From contig JAGALI010000116.1 in NCBI GenBank assembly GCA_017625275.1, positions 1 to 5,802 of the forward strand: a DNA stretch of 5,802 nucleotides, given 5' to 3'. Under the pieces are notes generated by a model. It worked only from the letters and a program-made list of their open reading frames with translations. It was not told the origin of the DNA and ran no database searches. The DNA comes from Clostridia bacterium. GTDB taxonomy: Bacteria; Bacillota; Clostridia; Oscillospirales; CAG-272. Made by a program: the position numbers and the translations under genes. This document shows positions 1 to 5,802 of the stretch, one piece after another; the stretch's first letter is position 1; each line of letters begins with the position of its first letter.

Positions 1-1533
1 ACCGATGAGGACATACTTGAAATAGCAAGGGCGCGCATATTAAAAACGCGTGCCCTTTCGCATATTAAAAATATGTATCTTTATAAGCGCTCAATTGATG
101 CTAGACATAAGGATGATATAAAGTTCGTTTCTACTGTTTGCATTGAAGCAGATACAATGGGAAAGAAGCCTTCCTTTGAGATAATGAAGCGATATTTTAT
201 CAAGCCTCTTGCCGAGGATGAGCTTAAGCTTTCCTTACATGGAAAAATGCCAGATAATCCACCTCTTATAGTTGGATTTGGACCAGCAGGAATGTTTTGT
301 GCCCTAGCTCTTGCAAGGGCAGGTCTTAATCCTGTTGTGATTGAGCGTGGTGCTGATGTTGACACTAGAGTAGAGAGAGTAAATAGCTTTCATACCACTA
401 AAAAGCTTGATCTAAATACAAACATTCAGTTTGGTGCGGGTGGTGCAGGAACATTTTCTGATGGAAAGCTCACCACACGAATAAATGATCCTAAATGCTC
501 ATTCGTGTTAAAAATGCTAGTGGAGCATGGGGCACCAACGGATATTATGTATAAGGCAAAGCCTCATATCGGTACAGATTTGCTTCGTGGTATTGTGAAA
601 AGCATAGATAAGGAAATAAGAGCCCTTGGTGGAAAAATTTTATATAATACTAAGCTTTTATCCTTTGATGATAAAAGGGCAGTAACAAATGTAGGAGAAA
701 TTGCATATTCATCTATTGTTCTTGCTATTGGGCATAGCGCTAGAGACACATATGACTATCTTATGAATAGTGGATTTTCGGTTGAGCCAAAGCCTTTTTC
801 TGTTGGTGTGCGTATTGAGCATTTACAGGCTGATATAAACGAGGCTATGTATGGTAAATATGCTGGTGATTCTAGGCTTGGAGCAGCAGACTATAATGTT
901 TCCCATCGTTTAAATGATAGGGGTGTTTATTCGTTTTGTATGTGTCCTGGTGGAGAGGTTGTATGTGCATCAAGCGAGGAAGAATCAGTTGTAGTAAATG
1001 GAATGAGCACATATGCGAGAGACGGCAAAAATGCCAACTCTGCAATAGCTGTTCAAGTCAATCGAGAGGATTATGGTGCTGATCCTAAAAAGGGCATTGA
1101 ATTCCAAAGAATGCTTGAAAAAAAGGCGTTTATCTCAGCAGGCTCAAATTATAATGCGCCAATGCAGACACTAGGCGACTTTTACGAAAATAAGGCTGTT
1201 TCTGAGCCGAAGAGAATAATGCCATCATATATGAATTCAAATGTTACCGTTTGTGATATGAACGGAATCTTACCAAAATTTGTATGTGATTATTTAAAAT
1301 TAGGCTTTCATGAATTTGCCAAAAAAATAAATGGCTTTGACGCGAAGGATGTGCCAATAACAGGAGTAGAAACTCGTACATCTGCACCTCTTCGCATTTT
1401 AAGAAATGAAAATTATACTGCTTTCGCACATAGCAATGTATATCCATGTGGTGAGGGGGCAGGATATGCTGGGGGAATAATGAGTGCCGCTGTTGATGGA
1501 ATTAACGTTGCCTTGGCAATACTAAAAAAGTAG
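1..1533 (+). CDS. FAD-dependent oxidoreductase, COG2509 type (5' end cut by window edge)
   Basis: Probable flavoprotein dehydrogenase that binds FAD through a Rossmann fold; its substrate and pathway are unknown for the family. Numbering visible codons from base 1, residues 91-97 form the dinucleotide-binding loop (VGFGPAG), followed by a strand ending in the acidic ERG that should contact the FAD ribose. Further family blocks are a glycine-rich FGAGGAGTFSDGKLTTR stretch at about 144-160, a CMCPGG motif at 313-318, and a C-terminal GEGAGYAGGI at 484-493, which typically closes over the flavin. The frame is open from base 1, and the residues before the ATG at 73 look like the family's N-terminal domain, running into the conserved RSIDAR segment. 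That ATG also has no Shine-Dalgarno sequence. I therefore treat it as internal, with about 20-25 residues missing to the left (inferred from family length of roughly 530 aa). The stop is TAG at 1531-1533, and recJ starts 6 nt later. The family assignment is confident; the function is not. Confidence 0.9.
   Translation, partial: TDEDILEIARARILKTRALSHIKNMYLYKRSIDARHKDDIKFVSTVCIEADTMGKKPSFEIMKRYFIKPLAEDELKLSLHGKMPDNPPLIVGFGPAGMFCALALARAGLNPVVIERGADVDTRVERVNSFHTTKKLDLNTNIQFGAGGAGTFSDGKLTTRINDPKCSFVLKMLVEHGAPTDIMYKAKPHIGTDLLRGIVKSIDKEIRALGGKILYNTKLLSFDDKRAVTNVGEIAYSSIVLAIGHSARDTYDYLMNSGFSVEPKPFSVGVRIEHLQADINEAMYGKYAGDSRLGAADYNVSHRLNDRGVYSFCMCPGGEVVCASSEEESVVVNGMSTYARDGKNANSAIAVQVNREDYGADPKKGIEFQRMLEKKAFISAGSNYNAPMQTLGDFYENKAVSEPKRIMPSYMNSNVTVCDMNGILPKFVCDYLKLGFHEFAKKINGFDAKDVPITGVETRTSAPLRILRNENYTAFAHSNVYPCGEGAGYAGGIMSAAVDGINVALAILKK
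27..57 (+). repeat. GC-rich inverted repeat inside the oxidoreductase gene
   Basis: Bases 27-36 (AAGGGCGCGC) pair with 48-57 (GCGTGCCCTT) as a 10-bp stem, nine Watson-Crick pairs plus one G-U, around an 11-nt AT-rich loop. This is unusually GC-rich for the window. The stem lies in the open frame of the first gene (the ARARILKTRAL part of the N-terminal domain) and is followed by only three T's, so it does not look like an intrinsic terminator. It may be an accident of Ala/Arg codons or an mRNA hairpin; no function can be assigned. Confidence 0.5.
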
Positions 1534-1535
1534 GA
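1532..1535 (+). promoter_or_regulatory. Weak ribosome binding site for recJ
   Basis: AGGA overlaps the TAG stop of the upstream gene and sits only 4 nt before the ATG at 1540. The match is short and the spacing tight, so recJ may depend partly on ribosomes finishing the upstream gene (translational coupling, inferred). No other in-frame ATG lies nearby, and the RecJ-like sequence begins within the first ten residues, so this start is well supported despite the weak site. Confidence 0.5.
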
Positions 1536-1539
1536 AATT

Positions 1540-3705
1540 ATGATAAGTAAAGAAAAAAGAAGATGGAATATTAAGGCAAGCACCATTGAAAAAACGCTTG
1601 TTCAAAAAATAGCATCTAGTCTTGATATTAGCGAGCTTTTATCGACATTAATAGTTAATAGGGGCTATTGTAGCGTCGATGAGGCGTATTCTTTTATATC
1701 AAAAAATACAGAGGTTATGCATGACCCCTTTTTGCTTGATGATATGAGAATAGGTGCACAACGAATTTTAGATGCGATAAATCAAAAGGAGCATATTTCC
1801 ATCTTTGGAGATTACGATGTTGATGGAGTTACATCTGTTAGCATTTTATATATGTATCTTGAAGGTCTTGGAGCAAAGGTTGATTACTATATTCCAAGTC
1901 GTAAGGGCGAGGGATATGGTGTTTCTGCCAATGCCGTTAGAAAGCTATATGAAAATGGAACAAGGCTTATAATTACTGTTGATACAGGTGTTACAGCAAA
2001 CGAAGAAATAGATCTTGCAAACGAGCTAGGCATAGATGTTGTTGTAACTGACCACCACGAATGTAAAACGGAGCTTCCTAATGCATTTGCGATAATCAAT
2101 CCAAAGAGACCAAATTCTAAATACCCATTCTCGTCACTTGCTGGTGTAGGAGTTGTTTTTAAGCTTTTATGCGCTCTTGAGTCATTAAGCTCTGGAGATG
2201 AGATGATAGATTGTGTTAGAAGAATTTCTATGAAGTATGCAGACCTTACGGCTATTGGAACTATTGCCGATGTAATGCCCGTAAAGGACGAAAATAGATT
2301 AATTGTATCTCTTGGCTTGAGCTTGATTGATGAAACAGAGAATATAGGACTTCGTGCCCTTGTTGAGCTTTGTAGATCAAATGAAACTAGAGCTAGAGCA
2401 AAAAATAAGAAAAAAATATCATCTGGATTTGTGGGCTTTACCGTTGCTCCAAGAATAAATGCCGCTGGTAGAATTAGTGACGCTTCAATTGCGGTAGAGC
2501 TCTTCTTATCAAAGGATGAGCAATTTGCTAATCAGCAGGCACTAAGGCTTTGTGACATTAATAAGGATAGACAATTAGAGGAAAATAAAATTGCCGAAGA
2601 GGCATATGCATATATTGAGGAAAACGGCTATCAAAAGAATAGTGTAATAATTCTTGAAAGTGATAAATGGCATCATGGAATTATAGGAATTGTTGCATCA
2701 AGAATATCCGAAAAGTATTCATTGCCAGCGATTTTGATTTCATTTGAGGGTGATGAATGTACTGGTGATGGAGAGGATATAGGTAAGGGCTCAGGAAGAA
2801 GCGTTCATGGCATGAACCTTGTGGATGCACTTTCGTATTGCTCGGATTTATTAGATCGCTTTGGTGGTCATGAGCTTGCTGCAGGATTAACCATTAAAAG
2901 AAAAAATCTTGAAGCGCTTCGCAAAAAAATGAATGAGTATGCAAGTAAATGCTTCAAGGAGCACGCTCCAGAAAATAATATTGATATAGATTGCTTGCTT
3001 AACACAAGCCAAGCTACATTAAAAAGCGCATCAGAGCTTTCGTTGCTAGAGCCATATGGCGTATCTAATCCTATGCCTGTATTTGCTATGGAGGATATGA
3101 TTATAGAGGAAATAATTCCAATTGGAATGAACAGACATTTAAAATTGATGCTTTCAAAGGATGGCGTTACATATACAGCAATGCTTTTCTGTGTTTCACC
3201 TCAGGAATTTCCTTATGAGATTTATGACGAGGTCGATGTTGCTTTTAACCTCGAAATAAACGAGTTTATGAATACCAAAAATGTTCAATTTAACATTAAG
3301 GATATTCGTATGAGCGAAAGAGTTTCAACACACCAACAGCATGAGGAAGAGCAGTATATACTAGCAAAGGAAGGGAAAAGTGGGCTTTCTGCAAGCGAAA
3401 TTGTTCCTGATAGAGCTGATTTCTCTCTTGTATATAGCTTTCTTGCAAAGGAAGCTAGAGAAGGTAAGGAAAAATATTCTTACATAAAGCTCTTACAGGC
3501 TCTTAATCGTAAGTATACGGGAGTTACTGCCAATTATATAAAGCTAAAGCTCGTTATAAAGGTATTTAGAGAGTTAAACATCATATCAATAGAGGAAATT
3601 GATGATTTTTCTTTCGCCTTTAAAATCAATTTTTCCAAGAGCAAGGCTAACCTTGAAAAATCAAACATTTTAAAAAGGATAAAATCACTTTATACAGCGA
3701 ACTAA
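1540..3705 (+). CDS. recJ: Single-stranded-DNA-specific 5'-3' exonuclease RecJ
   Basis: RecJ degrades single-stranded DNA 5' to 3' in the cytoplasm, in recombination, mismatch and base-excision repair and in trimming stalled forks; it uses Mn2+/Mg2+. The DHH phosphoesterase motifs are all present: DYDVDG at 91-96, VDTG near 147-150, DHHE at 171-174 and TAIGTIADVMP at 237-247, which supplies a metal-binding Asp244. The second (DHHA1) lobe shows PRINAAGR around 304-311, GSGRS at 417-421 and GGHELAAG at 442-449. LEPYGVSNPMPVF near 503-515 leads into the OB-fold DNA-binding domain (to about 600). A C-terminal helical extension of roughly 95 residues (about 628-721) resembles the extra domain of Firmicutes RecJ. 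At 721 aa it is longer than E. coli RecJ (577) and a little shorter than B. subtilis RecJ (about 786). Every catalytic motif is intact, so it should be active. It starts 6 nt after the oxidoreductase stop, and rel begins 10 nt after its own TAA. Confidence 0.97.
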   Translation: MISKEKRRWNIKASTIEKTLVQKIASSLDISELLSTLIVNRGYCSVDEAYSFISKNTEVMHDPFLLDDMRIGAQRILDAINQKEHISIFGDYDVDGVTSVSILYMYLEGLGAKVDYYIPSRKGEGYGVSANAVRKLYENGTRLIITVDTGVTANEEIDLANELGIDVVVTDHHECKTELPNAFAIINPKRPNSKYPFSSLAGVGVVFKLLCALESLSSGDEMIDCVRRISMKYADLTAIGTIADVMPVKDENRLIVSLGLSLIDETENIGLRALVELCRSNETRARAKNKKKISSGFVGFTVAPRINAAGRISDASIAVELFLSKDEQFANQQALRLCDINKDRQLEENKIAEEAYAYIEENGYQKNSVIILESDKWHHGIIGIVASRISEKYSLPAILISFEGDECTGDGEDIGKGSGRSVHGMNLVDALSYCSDLLDRFGGHELAAGLTIKRKNLEALRKKMNEYASKCFKEHAPENNIDIDCLLNTSQATLKSASELSLLEPYGVSNPMPVFAMEDMIIEEIIPIGMNRHLKLMLSKDGVTYTAMLFCVSPQEFPYEIYDEVDVAFNLEINEFMNTKNVQFNIKDIRMSERVSTHQQHEEEQYILAKEGKSGLSASEIVPDRADFSLVYSFLAKEAREGKEKYSYIKLLQALNRKYTGVTANYIKLKLVIKVFRELNIISIEEIDDFSFAFKINFSKSKANLEKSNILKRIKSLYTAN

Positions 3706-3709
3706 GGAG
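3704..3709 (+). promoter_or_regulatory. Strong ribosome binding site for rel
   Basis: AAGGAG overlaps the last two bases of the recJ TAA stop and lies 6 nt before the ATG at 3716, which is near-ideal spacing for a Gram-positive ribosome. It fixes the rel start and is clearly stronger than the site in front of recJ. The 10-nt gap has no room for a separate promoter or terminator, so rel is probably co-transcribed with recJ, although a promoter inside recJ cannot be excluded by eye. Confidence 0.85.
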
Positions 3710-3715
3710 TACCAA

Positions 3716-5802
3716 ATGCAAGACCATAGACTAATGCCAATCGAAAAGCTTCTTGACATTTTAGCGGGAACTGGCAAAAAGTATGATTTTGATAAAATAA
3801 AGCGTGCATTTATATACGCAGACGAAATGCACGAGGGGCAGCTGCGCCAAAGTGGAGAGCCTTATATCTCCCATCCAATTGCAGTTGCAGAAATAGTTGC
3901 TAGCTTGGGGCTTGATACTGATTCTATTTGTGCTGCTTTTTTGCACGATACAGTGGAGGATAACCCAGATAAAACTAATATTGATAAAATTAGAGAGCTT
4001 TTCGGAGAGGATATCGCGCTTTTAGTTGATGGCGTTACAAAAATTAAGTCCATTAACATTTCCGACAAAGAAGAAACGCATATAGAGAACATTAGAAAAA
4101 TGCTTCTCGCAATGTCTAAGGATATAAGAGTTATATTCATAAAGCTTTGCGATAGAATGCATAATATGCGCACTTTGTATGTAAAAAAAGACGAGAAACG
4201 CAGAACTACAGCCCTCGAGACGATGCACATTTATGCGCCCTTAGCACATAGACTTGGAATGCAAAGAGTTAAGCAGGAGCTTGAAAATTATGCCCTTCAA
4301 TATCTTGATCCTATAGGCTATAAGGAAATAAAGGATCATATTGAGGAAAAATATGGAAGAAATGTAAACTTTATTGAGAAGTTAAAGTCTTATGTAAGTG
4401 AAAAGCTAGATCAAACACACATTGATTTTTCCCTTGAGGGACGCGTAAAGACAGTTTATAGTGTATATCGTAAGATGTATAATCAAAATAAAAGCTTTGA
4501 TGAAATCTACGACTTTTACGCGCTTCGTATAATTGTTGATACTGAGCTTGATTGTTATACTGTGCTTGGCTTAATTCATGAAATGTATAAATCAGTGCCA
4601 GGTAGATTTAAGGACTACATTTCAACTCCTAAGCCTAATATGTATCAGTCGCTTCATACAACCGTTATTGGTAAGGATGGTATTCCGTTTGAGGTTCAAA
4701 TTAGAACTAAGGAAATGCATCATATAGCTGAATATGGTATTGCTGCACACTGGAAATATAAGAGCGGAGATAAGGCTAGTGCTGATATTGACCAAAAGCT
4801 TTCTTGGATTTCTAAGCTTATAGATACCGAAAATGAGGCAGCAGATAGCGAAGAGTTTATGCATGCCTTCAAAATAGATATTTTCCATGACGAAACCTTT
4901 GTGTTTACACCAAAGGGAGATGTTGTTGCGTTGCCACAGGGAGCTACACTTATTGACTTTGCATATTCTATCCATACAGGTGTTGGTAATAAGATGATTG
5001 GTGCAAAAATTAACGGAAGAATTGCACCAATAGATTCTATGCCACAAAATGGAGATATTGTTGAGGTAATTACATCAAACGCTTCCAAGGGACCTAGCCG
5101 TGATTGGCTTAATGTTGTTAAGACCAGTGAGGCTAGAAACAAAATTAGGCAGTGGTTCAAGAAGGAAAAGAGAGTTGAAAATATCGCTGTCGGAAAAGGC
5201 GAAATTGACAAGCTATTTGCGCGTCATAGACTTGTGTGTAGCGAGGATGAAAAGCTAGAGATTGTTTCAACTGTTGGAAAACGCTTTGGAATGAACGAGG
5301 CTGATGATTTATTCAATGCTCTTGGCTATGGAGGAATTACTCTTGCTAAGATTGAGCTTAAAATTCGTGACGAATACGAAAGAAATCACAAAACTAATGA
5401 TCGTGAGATACAAGCTATTGAGCCTACAGCAGCCTCGTCAAGAAGACGCAAGTCAAATGGTGGAGTTATTGTTGATGGCGAAGAGGGTTGTGTTGTTAAG
5501 TTCGCAAAATGCTGTAATCCACTTCCAGGAGAAAAGATTATTGGTTATATCACAAGAGGCTATGGAATTTCTATTCATAAGGCCGATTGTCCAAATATAG
5601 GAAATGCTTATGCAAATGAGGAAAATGTAAATAGATTTGTTAAGGCAGAGTGGGACACTCCTGTTTCTGGCACTTATCATTCAACATATGATTCCTCAAT
5701 TCAAATAATAGTAAACAACAGATTGTCATTGCTTGCAGAAATATCTGGTGCACTTGCTGAGATGAAGGTAGATATCGTTTCTATAAGCACGAAAAAAATT
5801 GA
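3716..5802 (+). CDS. rel: Bifunctional (p)ppGpp synthetase/hydrolase Rel (3' end cut by window edge)
   Basis: Makes ppGpp/pppGpp by pyrophosphate transfer from ATP to GDP/GTP on starved ribosomes, and hydrolyses it when amino acids return: the stringent-response enzyme. The HD hydrolase domain has Arg44, His53, HDTVED at 77-82 (metal-binding His77/Asp78, catalytic Glu81/Asp82) and CDRMHN at 145-150. The synthetase domain has Asp266 (in YDFYALRII), the RFKD motif at 297-300, Tyr310 in MYQSLHTT and Glu326 in EVQIRT. RFKD is the RXKD form of bifunctional Rel/SpoT enzymes, unlike EXDD of monofunctional RelA. The regulatory half follows: TGS at about 396-453, a helical domain, a zinc-finger-type domain with Cys599-Cys600 and His621/Cys625, and the start of an ACT domain at about 661. 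I read all 695 codons without a stop; typical length is 730-740 aa, so about 35-45 residues lie beyond the edge. Both active sites are intact. Rel is the likely name; relA is often used for Gram-positive orthologues. Confidence 0.97.
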   Translation, partial: MQDHRLMPIEKLLDILAGTGKKYDFDKIKRAFIYADEMHEGQLRQSGEPYISHPIAVAEIVASLGLDTDSICAAFLHDTVEDNPDKTNIDKIRELFGEDIALLVDGVTKIKSINISDKEETHIENIRKMLLAMSKDIRVIFIKLCDRMHNMRTLYVKKDEKRRTTALETMHIYAPLAHRLGMQRVKQELENYALQYLDPIGYKEIKDHIEEKYGRNVNFIEKLKSYVSEKLDQTHIDFSLEGRVKTVYSVYRKMYNQNKSFDEIYDFYALRIIVDTELDCYTVLGLIHEMYKSVPGRFKDYISTPKPNMYQSLHTTVIGKDGIPFEVQIRTKEMHHIAEYGIAAHWKYKSGDKASADIDQKLSWISKLIDTENEAADSEEFMHAFKIDIFHDETFVFTPKGDVVALPQGATLIDFAYSIHTGVGNKMIGAKINGRIAPIDSMPQNGDIVEVITSNASKGPSRDWLNVVKTSEARNKIRQWFKKEKRVENIAVGKGEIDKLFARHRLVCSEDEKLEIVSTVGKRFGMNEADDLFNALGYGGITLAKIELKIRDEYERNHKTNDREIQAIEPTAASSRRRKSNGGVIVDGEEGCVVKFAKCCNPLPGEKIIGYITRGYGISIHKADCPNIGNAYANEENVNRFVKAEWDTPVSGTYHSTYDSSIQIIVNNRLSLLAEISGALAEMKVDIVSISTKKI

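Noticed and set aside
27..60. Intrinsic terminator at the left edge of the window
   Set aside because: The hairpin is real on paper, but only three T's follow it and it sits inside an open frame that matches the oxidoreductase's N-terminal domain.
1118..1125. A AAA AAG heptamer in the oxidoreductase, a classic -1 frameshift slippery sequence
   Set aside because: A-rich runs are common in this AT-rich sequence, the zero-frame protein continues with family motifs to the expected C-terminus, and I saw no clear stimulatory stem-loop or upstream Shine-Dalgarno element.
1534..1539. A promoter or terminator between the oxidoreductase gene and recJ
   Set aside because: Only six bases separate stop and start, with no T-tract or paired arms, so there is no room for either.
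3862..4230. A 122-codon minus-strand open frame over the Rel hydrolase domain
   Set aside because: It is antisense to the most conserved part of the HD domain, has no recognisable motif, and its Ser/Leu/Ile-rich make-up is typical of a reverse-strand shadow.
4720..5211. A 163-codon open frame on the minus strand inside rel
   Set aside because: It lies wholly antisense to conserved Rel sequence (synthetase end, TGS and helical domains), resembles no family I recognise, and is explained as a shadow of the codon bias on the other strand.
5304..5600. A 98-codon open frame on the plus strand, out of frame with rel
   Set aside because: It overlaps the helical and zinc-finger region of Rel in another frame. 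The Rel frame carries the recognisable motifs, including Cys599-Cys600, so this one is a by-product.

Overview
This 5.8 kb window is low-GC bacterial chromosome with three genes packed head to tail on the + strand. The AT-rich codon use, the near-absence of intergenic DNA, the long Firmicutes-type RecJ and the single full-length bifunctional Rel all suggest a Bacillota (Firmicutes) genome, probably Clostridia-like. This placement is inference from gene types and composition. TGG encodes Trp and no TGA occurs in frame, so the standard bacterial code applies and a Mycoplasma-type code is not indicated.

Layout: (1) positions 1-1533 hold the 3' 510 codons of an FAD-dependent oxidoreductase of the COG2509 type, cut by the left edge; its frame is open from base 1, so the first ATG at 73 is internal. 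(2) Positions 1540-3705 hold complete recJ (721 aa), the single-stranded-DNA 5'-3' exonuclease, with all DHH and DHHA1 motifs. (3) Positions 3716-5802 hold the first 695 codons of rel (relA/spoT family), the (p)ppGpp synthetase/hydrolase, cut by the right edge inside its C-terminal ACT domain. The gaps between stop and start codons are 6 and 10 nt, with no terminator or promoter visible in them, so the three genes are probably one transcription unit with closely linked translation.

How they fit together: recJ next to rel is a familiar housekeeping neighbourhood in Firmicutes, usually with apt (adenine phosphoribosyltransferase) between them; here apt is missing from that position. RecJ acts in DNA repair and Rel sets the stringent-response alarmone level. 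The oxidoreductase is well conserved but its substrate is not known, and nothing here shows a mechanistic link between it and the other two.

No mobile element, CRISPR array, RNA gene, phage or defence module was seen, and no stretch over 10 bases lies outside a gene. This is core-genome sequence, and I found no credible new system. The points worth a second look are the missing apt, the uncharacterised oxidoreductase in a repair/stringent-response operon, and a GC-rich inverted repeat inside the first gene.
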